Positions 27,521 through 35,442 of a stretch of 64,000 nucleotides of DNA are shown in pieces; position 1 is the first letter of the stretch, and each line of letters begins with the position of its first letter. The notes beneath the pieces are model-generated. The model searched no databases. It saw only the letters and a program-made list of their open reading frames with translations, and had not been told where the DNA came from. Origin of the DNA: Halocatena salina (GTDB lineage Archaea > Halobacteriota > Halobacteria > Halobacteriales > Haloarculaceae); contig NZ_CP096019.1 in assembly GCF_023115355.1 (NCBI RefSeq), positions 372,001 to 436,000 of the forward strand, in the 5' to 3' direction. The position numbers were made by a program, and so were the translations under genes.

Positions 27521-28512
27521 TGGCGGAGAGCAGCTTACGCGAATGGCTGATCGTGTATCTCAAAGGGCTGTGTATGGGGGCCGCCGACTCGGTACCCGGC
27601 GTGTCCGGCGGCACGATCGCACTCATCACAGGGATCTACGAGCGGCTGATCGATGCCATCGCGGGATTGGATCCACGCGTCTTAGAACATCTCCCGCGAC
27701 TGCACACCGAAGACGGACGCGCCGCGTTCGTTCATGACCTCATCGAGATGGACGTTCCGTTCCTGGTCGCGCTCGGAGGCGGAATGGTGACGGCGCTCGC
27801 CGTCATGTCCGGGATCATGCACGCGGCGATGGATCAGTTCCCGACACCGACCGCCGCGTTCTTCTTCGGGTTGATCGCGGCCGCCGCCGTCGTACTCTTT
27901 CGGTACGTATCGGTCGATTCCCCGGGACGGATCGCCGCGGGGCTGATAGGATTCGGGCTTGCAGTGTACGTTGCGGGCTTCACTGAGGGCAGTGGTGGCT
28001 CCGGCTCGCTGGTGATCCTCTTTGGGAGCGGCGCGCTTGCGATCAGCGCCATGGTGTTACCGGGGGTCTCGGGGGCGTTCATCCTCTACATGCTGGGACT
28101 GTACGAATACATGAGTGGGCTGCCAGGAGAATTCATTTCCGAACTCTCTTCGTTCGTGGGAAGCGGTGACCCGAGCGCGCTGATCGCGGTCGGCACCCCG
28201 ATCGCGGTGTTCATCGGCGGTGCACTCGTCGGACTGTTCACGATCGCACACGCCGTCAACTACGCACTCGAACATTATCACGAGGCGACGTTGACGTTTC
28301 TGGTGAGCCTGATGGTTGGGTCGTTGCGAGCTCCGATCAGTGATATAGCGGCGAACGCTGGTGATCTCTCCCCAGCGCTCATCGGAGCGAGCGTCGTCAC
28401 CGGCATCGGAGGCGCGTTCCTGGTGATCGCTCTCGATCAGTTCACTGAAGACATCGAATTCGGTACTGACGAACAGCGACCGCCACGAACCGAAACGCCA
28501 GTGAACGACTGA
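27520..28512 (+). CDS. DUF368 family polyprenyl-phosphate translocase (PopT-like)
   Basis: A 330-residue membrane protein with about eight hydrophobic segments and two copies of the DUF368 signature: GLCMGAADSVPGVSGGTIAL at 16-35 and the related VLPGVSGAFILYMLGLY near 180. In bacteria DUF368 proteins (PopT) move undecaprenyl phosphate across the membrane. Its ATG overlaps the aglB stop codon, so the two are translationally coupled. I infer it returns dolichyl phosphate released by AglB from the outer to the inner leaflet. No experimental proof in archaea is known to me. Confidence 0.85.
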   Translation: MAESSLREWLIVYLKGLCMGAADSVPGVSGGTIALITGIYERLIDAIAGLDPRVLEHLPRLHTEDGRAAFVHDLIEMDVPFLVALGGGMVTALAVMSGIMHAAMDQFPTPTAAFFFGLIAAAAVVLFRYVSVDSPGRIAAGLIGFGLAVYVAGFTEGSGGSGSLVILFGSGALAISAMVLPGVSGAFILYMLGLYEYMSGLPGEFISELSSFVGSGDPSALIAVGTPIAVFIGGALVGLFTIAHAVNYALEHYHEATLTFLVSLMVGSLRAPISDIAANAGDLSPALIGASVVTGIGGAFLVIALDQFTEDIEFGTDEQRPPRTETPVND

Positions 28513-28586
28513 CTTATCGTTCACACGATGATTTTGCCAGAGCGTCGCTGGATTAGTCTCACTATGTAAGGGTGCAGATAGAACGG

Positions 28587-28593
28587 TTTTTAT
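28587..28593 (+). promoter_or_regulatory. TATA-like element of the DtxR-type gene
   Basis: TTTTTAT lies about 23-29 bases before the two close ATGs at 28610 and 28616. This spacing would start transcription at or just before the start codon, giving a leaderless message. The call rests on position and composition only. Confidence 0.45.
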
Positions 28594-28615
28594 TCAGGCA
28601 TCTCCTCGTATGACT

Positions 28616-29287
28616 ATGCTCAGTGACGTGATGGAGGACTATCTGAAAACCATCTACGTGCTCCACCAGGAGACTGGCACACAGGTTGCCACGTCCGCTA
28701 TCGCCGATCGGATGAACGTCACGTCACCAACCGTTACGAGCATGATCGACAAGCTCGAAGAGCGCGGGCTGGTCGAACGGGAGAAGTACAAGGGCGTCGA
28801 GCTCACCCCAGAGGGGGAGACGGTTGCGATCGAGGTCCTCAGACACCACCGGCTCATCGAGGCGTATCTCGCAAGCGAACTCGATTACGACTGGACGGAC
28901 GTTCACGAGGAGGCCGACCGCCTCGAGCATTACATCAGCGAACGTTTCGAGAAGCGTATCGCCGAGTTGCTTGGGGATCCGCGCGTGGATCCACACGGCG
29001 ATCCGATTCCGACGGCAGATCTCTCTCCGCCACAGGAGGAATCGGGCCAGCGGCTTATCGACTGTGACGTGGGCGAGCACGTCGTCATCAAACGGGTCCG
29101 CCACCGTACCGACGAGGAACTCCGGTATCTCTCCGAGGCTGGCGTCACTCCGGGCACCGAAGTCGAGATCATCGAAATCGCCCCTTTCGGGATGATAACG
29201 GTCGATGGCGAGCACGGACGCCAGAGCCTTCCTGATGAGATCGCGCAGCTGATCCGCGTTACGCCGGTCGCTGAACTCGTACAATAA
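28616..29287 (+). CDS. DtxR/SirR-type metal-dependent transcriptional regulator
   Basis: A 223-residue protein: MLSDVMEDYLKTIYVLHQET and MNVTSPTVTSMIDKLEERGL form the DtxR winged helix, HHRLIEAYLASELDY and HEEADRLEHYISERFEKR the metal-binding dimerisation domain, and IKRVRHRTDEELRYLSEAGV onward an FeoA/SH3-like domain. Such proteins (Idr/SirR in haloarchaea) repress iron or manganese uptake genes when metal is bound. A second ATG two codons upstream (28610) is possible. A strong inverted repeat follows the gene and probably ends its transcript. Confidence 0.88.
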   Translation: MLSDVMEDYLKTIYVLHQETGTQVATSAIADRMNVTSPTVTSMIDKLEERGLVEREKYKGVELTPEGETVAIEVLRHHRLIEAYLASELDYDWTDVHEEADRLEHYISERFEKRIAELLGDPRVDPHGDPIPTADLSPPQEESGQRLIDCDVGEHVVIKRVRHRTDEELRYLSEAGVTPGTEVEIIEIAPFGMITVDGEHGRQSLPDEIAQLIRVTPVAELVQ

Positions 29288-29301
29288 CAACCCACCTATT
29301 T

Positions 29302-29352
29302 CCACTTTTTTTACGCTCGGGTGGCTGCGCCACCCGAACGCAAAAAAGGTGG
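29302..29352 (+). terminator. Long inverted repeat with T7/A6 arms, probable terminator
   Basis: Arms at 29302-29325 and 29329-29352 pair over 24 positions with two mismatches and one G-T pair around a three-base TGC loop. The stem contains GGGTGGC/GCCACCC at the top and a run of seven T facing six A below. It starts 15 bases after the DtxR-type stop. The T-run would end transcription in archaea. Since it is symmetrical it could work in both directions, though both flanking genes run forward. Confidence 0.6.
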
Positions 29353-29384
29353 GATTTAGGTAGATGCATCGTCCCAGTTGAGTC

Positions 29385-30152
29385 GTGCGCATCGAGAACA
29401 GTTTCATTCCGGTGAGTGGGGTGGGAGAGACGACGGAGCGAAAGCTCTGGCAGCAGGGTATCACTCACTGGGAGGAGTTCGAACGTGACGCGGTGGGTGA
29501 GACGACGGGCGAGCGGATCGAGTCGTTCATCGAGACGGCCAGAGCGCGACTCGACGCGAACGATGCCCACTTTTTCGACGACGCGTTTCCGAGCAAACAC
29601 CAGTGGCGGCTGTACGAGAACTTCCGGAACAAAGCCTGCTTTTTCGACATTGAGACCACGGGGTTGAACCACTCGACCGACGAGGTGACGACCGTCAGCG
29701 TCCATCGGGACGACACAACCCGAACGTTTGTCAACGACACCGATCCTGTCGTCGGTGAACCGCTCGCGCCCGAGAAGATCCGCGCGACGATCGGGGACGC
29801 ACCACTGCTCGTGACGTTCAACGGCAAACGCTTCGACGTTCCCTTCCTCGAAACGGCGCTCGATATCGATATCAACGTACCCCACATCGATCTCATGTAT
29901 CCCTGTAGACAGCTCGATCTCACCGGCGGCTTGAAACGGATCGAGAAGACGGTCGGCATCGATCGAGACCGGCCAGACATCACGGGCCGTGATGCCGTCC
30001 GTCTGTGGCGGGAGTACGAACGCGGTGACACCGATGCACTGACGACGCTGGTCTCGTACAACCGCGACGATACGGTGAATCTGCGGCGATTGATGGACCA
30101 CGTCGCGGAAACGCTGCACGACGACGTGTTTGCGTCGGTCTGTCAGTACTGA
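29385..30152 (+). CDS. DEDD-family 3'-5' exonuclease-like protein (RNase H-fold, YprB type)
   Basis: A 255-residue protein from GTG 29385. A helix-hairpin-helix-like start (FIPVSGVGETTERKLWQQGI) precedes an RNase H-fold nuclease: CFFDIETTGL gives the D-x-E of Exo I, LVTFNGKRFDVPFLE Exo II, and SYNRDDTVNLRRL Exo III. These are the metal ligands of DEDD exonucleases. YprB-type proteins are single-strand nucleases with an unclear role in repair or RNA turnover. The HhH-like head hints at DNA binding. It converges with the next gene by a ten-base overlap. Confidence 0.8.
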   Translation: MRIENSFIPVSGVGETTERKLWQQGITHWEEFERDAVGETTGERIESFIETARARLDANDAHFFDDAFPSKHQWRLYENFRNKACFFDIETTGLNHSTDEVTTVSVHRDDTTRTFVNDTDPVVGEPLAPEKIRATIGDAPLLVTFNGKRFDVPFLETALDIDINVPHIDLMYPCRQLDLTGGLKRIEKTVGIDRDRPDITGRDAVRLWREYERGDTDALTTLVSYNRDDTVNLRRLMDHVAETLHDDVFASVCQY

Positions 30153-30520
30153 TCGGTCGGTCGCCGGCCCTCCGTAGCGGGTGAGTGATCCACGACGGTG
30201 ATATCCGTGATCGTGAGTGCCTCCGGCACGTACTCGTTCGTCCGTGGAAGGTGTGCACCGGTCGGTGAGAGGGTGGTTTCCATGAGTGCCTGATCGACGC
30301 CGTAGACGCTGTGTTCTTCGGGAAACAACGGGACGGCATGGGCCGTACAGCGATGAAACAGGGGTATCCATCCTTCATCGACGTACTCGACTTCGATCTG
30401 TAGTGTGTCACCTGCTTTGAGCGTACACGTATCCTCGTGAAAACTACAGGTGGCGTGACAAGGGTCGCAATCACTGCCGACGAACTGACCGATCAGATCC
30501 CGTTGTGGCGGATCGACCAT
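30143..30520 (-). CDS. Conserved haloarchaeal protein with Cys/His-rich N-terminus
   Basis: A 125-residue protein. CDPCHATCSFHEDTC near residues 18-32 has five Cys/His pairs that could bind zinc, followed by LKAGDTLQIEVEYVDEGWIP, a strand-rich core, and a polar tail. No known enzyme motif. The composition and codon use look genuine. I recognise it only as a haloarchaeal protein of unknown function. It stands alone between the exonuclease gene, which it overlaps at the 3' end, and cutA. Confidence 0.6.
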   Translation of the reverse strand: MVDPPQRDLIGQFVGSDCDPCHATCSFHEDTCTLKAGDTLQIEVEYVDEGWIPLFHRCTAHAVPLFPEEHSVYGVDQALMETTLSPTGAHLPRTNEYVPEALTITDITVVDHSPATEGRRPTDQY

Positions 30521-30633
30521 TTAAACACCCACTCCTGAAGTTGATTTTCACAGCACCCATCAACCATAGAATTGTGTCTCTCGCCAACGGTAATAACTCT
30601 CGTGGTCGAACGCAGTCCACGAACTGAAGAGGA

Positions 30634-30936
30634 CTACTCTCCGACGTTTCGATCGCGCCACGCACGGAAGGAGTCGATCGGCGTTTCCTCGAAGCGCTCG
30701 ATACACGGAACGTCGTGGGGGTGCTCGGCTTGCACTGCCGTCACGAGATCGTCGTACCGCTCGTCGGTCGTTTTTGCGAGGAGGATCGCTTCCTCGTCTG
30801 CAACGGTCTCACCTTCCCACCGATAGACGGATCGACAGTCGACGACGTTGACACAGGCGGCGAGCCGATCTTCAAGCAGTCCCGTGGCGAGTTCGTCAGC
30901 GTCCGATCGCGGACACGTGATGAACGCAGTCGGCAT
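30634..30936 (-). CDS. cutA: Divalent-cation tolerance protein CutA
   Basis: A 100-residue protein of normal CutA1 length. FITCPRSDADELATGLLEDR, LAACVNVVDCRSVYRWEGE and LLAKTTDERYDDL are the family motifs, including the A-C-V-N strand and S-x-Y-x-W-x-G hairpin. CutA forms a trimer related to PII proteins and is tied to copper tolerance, though its biochemical role is unclear. It starts three bases after the HEWD gene ends, so the two form an operon. Confidence 0.93.
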   Translation of the reverse strand: MPTAFITCPRSDADELATGLLEDRLAACVNVVDCRSVYRWEGETVADEEAILLAKTTDERYDDLVTAVQAEHPHDVPCIERFEETPIDSFRAWRDRNVGE

Positions 30937-30939
30937 ACG

Positions 30940-31104
30940 TTACTTCTCGATCGGATTGTAGCTGCCAGTGATATCCCAATCGTGGAGGCAGTACGGATCG
31001 CCGACATCGCCGTCGACGACCCAGTTGTTACGTTCTGGCTGCCACACGTCCGTGCGGCCACAGCGTTCACACGTCCGTTCACGCGGCGGGTTGATCGTAA
31101 CCAT
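30940..31104 (-). CDS. HEWD-family small zinc-binding protein
   Basis: A 54-residue protein: RTCERCGRTDVW supplies a CxxC pair and GDPYCLHDWDITGSYNPIE the second Cys/His set and the H-D/E-W-D motif that names the haloarchaeal HEWD family. Likely one zinc ion. The ATG at 31104 gives the conserved start MVTINPPRERTCERCG; a longer frame upstream is possible but unlikely. Function unknown. It lies directly upstream of cutA on the same strand with a three-base gap, suggesting joint expression. Confidence 0.8.
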   Translation of the reverse strand: MVTINPPRERTCERCGRTDVWQPERNNWVVDGDVGDPYCLHDWDITGSYNPIEK

Positions 31105-31258
31105 GCAACACATTGTGGTCCCGGCCTGTATCAATCGTTCGACGGCGACTGTTACCCACCACTTTGACTACGACGGCGAGCGTAGCTTCAGTCGCTGGAT
31201 CACTTTCGTTCCAGCATGGATATCGACGAACGATCACCACTGACGAATCACGATACTC

Positions 31259-31459
31259 ATGGTGTACAAAAAAATCACCCTCATTGGGACCAGTGAGGAC
31301 GGATTCGATTCGGCGACGGCGAACGCTATCGATCGAGCGGAGCAGACGCTCGACAATGTGCTCTGGGTCGAAGTCGAAGATCTGGGCGTCGAGATTGCAA
31401 CCGCGGACACCCGCGAGTACCAAGCCGAGGTCGAAGTGGCGTTCGAATTAGCGGACTAA
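31259..31459 (+). CDS. Dodecin (flavin-binding protein)
   Basis: A 66-residue protein beginning [20 protein letters not shown], with [15 protein letters not shown] in the middle, the conserved W that stacks against flavin, and [11 protein letters not shown] at the end. Length and pattern match haloarchaeal dodecins, which form hollow 12-mers that store riboflavin or FAD precursors and quench their light reactivity. It stands alone; the HEWD gene is divergent to it and the IscA-like gene converges on it. Confidence 0.9.
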   Translation: MVYKKITLIGTSEDGFDSATANAIDRAEQTLDNVLWVEVEDLGVEIATADTREYQAEVEVAFELAD

Positions 31460-31479
31460 CCGGACGATCGTCATCCGCG

Positions 31480-31836
31480 TCACGTCCGGAACGATTCACC
31501 ACAGCCACACTCACTCACCACGTTCGGATTCTCGACGTGGAATCCGGCCCCCTGCAGTCCTCCTTCGAAATCTAGTACGCTTCCCTCGATGTACTCCATG
31601 CTAGCTGGATCGACGAACACGCGTAGACCGTGGTGTTCATACACCGTGTCGTCGGCCTCTGGCTGGAGATCGAACCGCATCCCGTACGAAAGACCGGCAC
31701 ATCCCCCTTGCTGAACGAACAGCCGGAGACCCGCCTCCGTGATATCCATATCCTCGCCCTCTAACAGATCGATTGCCTCCTCCGCAGCCGTCTCTGTTAC
31801 AGTGATCGGCGTGTCCGACTTGACCGTAGAACTCAT
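31480..31836 (-). CDS. HesB/IscA-type iron-sulfur cluster assembly protein
   Basis: A 118-residue A-type carrier: VTETAAEEAIDLLEGEDM opens the domain, LRLFVQQGGCAGLSYGMRF carries the first Cys (QGGCAG), and NVVSECGCGESF the C-x-C pair near the C-terminus. These three Cys hold a [2Fe-2S] or [4Fe-4S] cluster for delivery to client enzymes. The N-terminal 15 residues are extra and polar. ATG 31836 is chosen as it gives the typical start; the frame is open for 14 more codons. It is closest to ErpA/IscA. Confidence 0.9.
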   Translation of the reverse strand: MSSTVKSDTPITVTETAAEEAIDLLEGEDMDITEAGLRLFVQQGGCAGLSYGMRFDLQPEADDTVYEHHGLRVFVDPASMEYIEGSVLDFEGGLQGAGFHVENPNVVSECGCGESFRT

Positions 31837-32242
31837 AGTTCTCACTACCGGACGGAAGCTGTTAATCCTAACGCACACCTACACGAACCAGGGACGACCC
31901 CGTCTCGTGAACGACAACATAATATTTCTGAATAGACATATATGTAATATTACATTAACATTATATCCAATTCGAAAATATATGTTGATTGGGTGTGCGT
32001 ATCAGATGCTGACGCAACTCGGCAGTGGTTAACCCCTCGCTGGCGCGACCTTCATCCGACGGGTCCGATCGTGATTAGGAGGGACGGGTGCTCTGGCGCT
32101 CGTTTCTCTCGATGCCAACACAACGATGTGCCAGCGTGATGGGACGCTGCCTCTCTGGACCCGACCGATGGTAATTCGTATTGCGTGTCACGAGCGCCGG
32201 TGTGATTGACCGACACACTGACGCTCGATTCGTTTGTTCGGG
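31837..32242. other. 406-base gap with an A/T-rich core
   Basis: No gene is visible between the IscA-type gene and trmJ. The part 31916-31990 is very A/T-rich for this genome, with a GACATATATGT-like palindromic core and several TAATATTA-type steps; it may hold promoter elements for the IscA-type gene or another transcript. The rest (31990-32240) is ordinary in composition and shows no open frame with family-like sequence. A small RNA cannot be ruled out. Confidence 0.5.
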
Positions 32243-32974
32243 TTAGTCGTCTCGTTCTTTGAGCCGTGCTTGCGCGCGTCGAAACACGCCTCGAAGCGAG
32301 CTTACTTCCCGTCGTGTGGGATGAGCCCGGCCGAGGAGGCGTCGCCAGAGACGTTGCAGCCGTGTTCGTTGTTCAGGTTCGGCTTCGATTGGTTCGAGAA
32401 AGGTGGCAAACTGATCGTGTAGTCCTTCGAGATCCCGTTCGGGCGCGCGGACGATCTCGTCGGGGTGTTGAGTTTCTTCGAGCGTCACGGTTCGGAGTTC
32501 ATAGAGGACGACGGTCGCTGCTTGCCCAAGGTTGAGTACCGGATACGACGCGCTTGCAGGGATGGAACAGATCTCATCGAGTCGGTCGAGTTCCTCGTTG
32601 TGAAGTCCGACGCGTTCGCGGCCGAACACGACCAGAGTGTCGGTCTCGATCCCAGAGAGCGAATCAGCTAGTTCTCGGGGTGTTTTGAACGGATAACGGA
32701 TGTGACGCCGGTCGTCGGTGTTGGTGACCGCCGTACATCCAACGGTGTGGAAGTTTTCCACGAGATATTCGAACTGGACTGTTTGGGCGTTCGGAAGCAC
32801 GTCCTCTCGCGCCTGTCCCGCAAACCCGTAGGCCTCACCGTCGGGATCGAGAGACGGTGGATCGACGAGATACAGATCTGAAAGCCCGAAATTTTTCATC
32901 GTACGGGCGATGGTTCCGACGTTGCCGGGCGTTTGTGCGTCGACGATCGCCACCGAGATCGACGTTTCACTCAT
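32243..32974 (-). CDS. trmJ: tRNA (cytidine/uridine-2'-O-)-methyltransferase, TrmJ family
   Basis: A 243-residue SPOUT-class enzyme: VAIVDAQTPGNVGTIARTMK (N-Gly-Asn-V-G motif 1), LVVFGRERVGLHNEELDRL (motif 2), and ICSIPASASYPVLNLGQAA (motif 3, the SAM-binding knot). Archaeal TrmJ methylates position 32 of tRNAs. The C-terminal part is basic and helical (RLQRLWRRLLGRAHPTRRE), probably for RNA contact. The start overlaps the stop of the upstream Cys-rich gene by four bases (ATGA), so both are one operon. Confidence 0.9.
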   Translation of the reverse strand: MSETSISVAIVDAQTPGNVGTIARTMKNFGLSDLYLVDPPSLDPDGEAYGFAGQAREDVLPNAQTVQFEYLVENFHTVGCTAVTNTDDRRHIRYPFKTPRELADSLSGIETDTLVVFGRERVGLHNEELDRLDEICSIPASASYPVLNLGQAATVVLYELRTVTLEETQHPDEIVRAPERDLEGLHDQFATFLEPIEAEPEQRTRLQRLWRRLLGRAHPTRREVSSLRGVFRRAQARLKERDD

Positions 32975-33492
32975 ACATCCAGATCGTCGAGGTCGATGTC
33001 GAGTGATTCCCGGTCTTCCTCACTCAACGAGGCTATCTCATCATCAACGGAAGTAGCTTCTTCACGGGATGGCTCAGGCACCAGATCAGGCTCCGTTTCG
33101 ACGTGTTCGATCCCAGCGTACCCATCTGGAGCGCGTCCACCGTCGGCGAACCACTGATGAAAGCCGTTCTGGAACGTCCGCTTGCCAGCGAGATCGCGCC
33201 CACCCGCTTCTCGGAACCAGTAGAGGAAATCCACCTCGTGGGTGTCACACAGAACGACCTCCCGGAGTGGTTCGCCGTAGACGACAGTGGCGGGTCGACA
33301 GCGCTGTTGCTTCTCTTCTCCATGAATGAGCCAGCAGGCATCACAAGGGTTGTCGATGATGGCCATCAGCCGTCCGATTCGATCGCGCGTATCGGGTGCC
33401 ATCTCTGTGAACGGTCGAAACGCTCCCGACTCGTCGAACACCTCCTCCTCCTCGAAGCGCCACCCTCGGAGACCGATGCTTACCTTCGTCAT
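32971..33492 (-). CDS. Conserved haloarchaeal protein with zinc-type Cys cluster
   Basis: A 173-residue acidic protein. NPCDACWLIHGEEKQQRC and EVVLCDTHEVDFLYW together offer four Cys and two His, a probable zinc site. The last 40 residues are almost all acidic. The first half, TKVSIGLRGWRFEEEEVFDE, is unusual but typical of a haloarchaeal-only family of unknown function. ATG 33492 is used as the conserved start. It overlaps trmJ by four bases, so it might aid TrmJ in tRNA modification; that is inference. Confidence 0.65.
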   Translation of the reverse strand: MTKVSIGLRGWRFEEEEVFDESGAFRPFTEMAPDTRDRIGRLMAIIDNPCDACWLIHGEEKQQRCRPATVVYGEPLREVVLCDTHEVDFLYWFREAGGRDLAGKRTFQNGFHQWFADGGRAPDGYAGIEHVETEPDLVPEPSREEATSVDDEIASLSEEDRESLDIDLDDLDV

Positions 33493-33631
33493 GTGCCGAC
33501 GTAGCCGGTGAGCGGTGAAAAACACGGTGTTTTACCCGCTGTACCCACCACCACGCCGTCAGAGTGGGACTGTTCTGTGAGAACTTCATACTCGGATGAT
33601 CGATCAAGAGACGAACGCTGGCCGCAGAGGC

Positions 33632-34066
33632 TTACGGGTCGGTTGCGAGACGCCGTATCTCCTCCCACGAGCCGCGTCGTTCGAGATATTGTTGGAGCTG
33701 TCGAGCGTATTCGTCTGCCAACTGCTCGGCCGTTTCCCGCTTTTGCTCGTCGATACCGGTGCTATCGAGTCCGAGCGCATCTTTAACCGACGCCAGTATG
33801 CCACCCGATCGGTCACGCTCCGGCGGACCCATCGAGGACATGTTTCCAACGGTCTCAAGCTCGGGCATGATCGCGGAAAGATCATCAGTGTTCGCAACGA
33901 TACGAGCGCGGCCGGGATCATCAGGGTGCTCGATGTCGAACTCGACAGCCGTCATCACTAACCCCCACTGTTGTCTCGAAAGATCGGAGCTTTGAATCCG
34001 GTCTTCGAACTCGTTGTCGACCGCCATCCGCGCACCGACGATCCGATCGGTCCACTGTTCGGTCAT
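33632..34066 (-). CDS. DUF5799-type haloarchaeal protein
   Basis: A 144-residue acidic protein starting MTEQWTDRIVGARMAVDNEF and continuing SDLSRQQWGLVMTAVEFDIE. This opening is characteristic of the haloarchaeal DUF5799 family (W-T-D-R-I-V-G-x-R-M). The C-terminal half is helical with DEQKRETAEQLADEYARQLQ, probably an amphipathic helix. No catalytic motif. Function unknown; it stands alone between the Cys-rich gene and osmC, all on the same strand with gaps over 40 bases. Confidence 0.7.
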   Translation of the reverse strand: MTEQWTDRIVGARMAVDNEFEDRIQSSDLSRQQWGLVMTAVEFDIEHPDDPGRARIVANTDDLSAIMPELETVGNMSSMGPPERDRSGGILASVKDALGLDSTGIDEQKRETAEQLADEYARQLQQYLERRGSWEEIRRLATDP

Positions 34067-34107
34067 ACACGAGTTCGAATCGGGACGAATATGAGCGTTC
34101 GTGTCGG

Positions 34108-34506
34108 TCAGAATGCGTTTCCGTTAACTTCGACGTCGGCGTGCAGACCCTCTCGAAGCGCATCGTGAACGTGACAGATGTTTTCGGCGCGCTCGACGAT
34201 GTCGTCGAACTCCTCATCGGAAAGGTCCGCCTCGACGTTCATCGAAAACCGAACCGCGTCGAGATCGTCACTGTCGTCGATATCGGCCTCCGCGTCGACG
34301 TCGATCCGACCGAGGTCGTCGTGGCCCTCCTTGTTTGCACCGACGCGAAACGCCGGAACGAAACAGGAGACGTAATCGACCACGAGCACTTCGTTCGGGG
34401 TCGGACCCTCCTCGTTGGCCGCGTCGATCGTCAGTTCGTACTCCCCAACACGGCTTACCGACGTGTAACCGGACTCGGACGTGGTCGTTGCTTCGATCGT
34501 TTCCAT
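34108..34506 (-). CDS. OsmC-family protein
   Basis: A 132-residue protein with the OsmC/Ohr fold: GPTPNEVLVVDYVSCFVPAF carries the first conserved Cys, and DDIVERAENICHVHDALREG the second. These form the reactive pair that reduces organic hydroperoxides in Ohr/OsmC enzymes. The many acidic residues in the middle (DVDAEADIDDSDDLDAVRF) are a halophilic trait. ATG 34506 is chosen from the family length. It may protect against peroxide stress; a direct reductant is not visible nearby. Confidence 0.88.
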   Translation of the reverse strand: METIEATTTSESGYTSVSRVGEYELTIDAANEEGPTPNEVLVVDYVSCFVPAFRVGANKEGHDDLGRIDVDAEADIDDSDDLDAVRFSMNVEADLSDEEFDDIVERAENICHVHDALREGLHADVEVNGNAF

Positions 34507-34561
34507 ACACCGGTGAATCACTCCGAGTCGGGAAAAAGGTATGGCTATTTCTGAGAGTAAT

Positions 34562-35275
34562 TCAGAGCGAGAACATTTCGTCGCCGTCGAGAACGACGGT
34601 TCGAGCGTCACTCTCGGACGATTCGACGGCAGTTTCGAACTTGCTCACATCGATCTCGATCGGTGGGAACGTATCGTAGTGCATGGGAAAGACGTGATCA
34701 ACCCCGAGCCACTCGGTGGCGATCGCCGCCTGCCACGGTCCCATCGTGAAATGATCGCCGATGGGAAGCGCCGCAGCGTCGGGACTGAGATACGGACCGA
34801 TTACATCGCGCATTTCCGTCATCAGCGCCGTATCCCCCGCGTGATAGAACGTCGTGGCGCTGTCAGTGCTGTTTGGTGTCGGCTCCGCATCGCTGATGAG
34901 AAAGCCGGTCGGCTCACCCATGGAGTGTTCGTAGTCGGTCATTGCCCCGTTGGTGTGATCGGCACGATGCATCGTCACGAACGCGTCGTCACACTCGACG
35001 GTACCACCGATGTTCATACCGATCGTCTCGGTCACGCCGTGTTCGTCTTCGACGTACCCCGCCAACTCGGGCGTCGTAACGACTGTGGCATCGGTGAACG
35101 ACCCGACGTCTGCGATGTGATCTGCGTGAGCGTGGGTCAACAGGAGATACTCCGGGGATTCGATGTCGAGAGGATCGAACTCCGTGTGAGGATTGTCAAA
35201 AAACGGATCGACGAGCAGTGTGGTGTCCCCAACAGTAACGTTCCATGTCGAATGGCCATGCCAAGTCAGTTCCAT
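34562..35275 (-). CDS. Metal-dependent hydrolase, UPF0173 metallo-beta-lactamase fold
   Basis: A 237-residue protein that begins [20 protein letters not shown], the opening strand of UPF0173 proteins, and holds [16 protein letters not shown] with the full HxHxDH metal motif. Later [20 protein letters not shown] and [13 protein letters not shown] supply further His/Asp ligands, and [14 protein letters not shown] the last His. Two metals are expected. The substrate of this family is unknown. I chose ATG 35275, directly before the first strand; another ATG four codons earlier is possible. Confidence 0.88.
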   Translation of the reverse strand: MELTWHGHSTWNVTVGDTTLLVDPFFDNPHTEFDPLDIESPEYLLLTHAHADHIADVGSFTDATVVTTPELAGYVEDEHGVTETIGMNIGGTVECDDAFVTMHRADHTNGAMTDYEHSMGEPTGFLISDAEPTPNSTDSATTFYHAGDTALMTEMRDVIGPYLSPDAAALPIGDHFTMGPWQAAIATEWLGVDHVFPMHYDTFPPIEIDVSKFETAVESSESDARTVVLDGDEMFSL

Positions 35276-35442
35276 ATCAAGCCACATCTCGTCTCGAACA
35301 CTTAAAGGTGATCGGAACGCACACCGGAAGATTCCCCGGCGATCGAGAACAGTTGTATGACCAACAAACATATAATAAAAATGATTGTTTCGAGTGAGGA
35401 CGTTCGACCAGATTTATTCGGATCGGGCGTGAGCCGTCCGGT

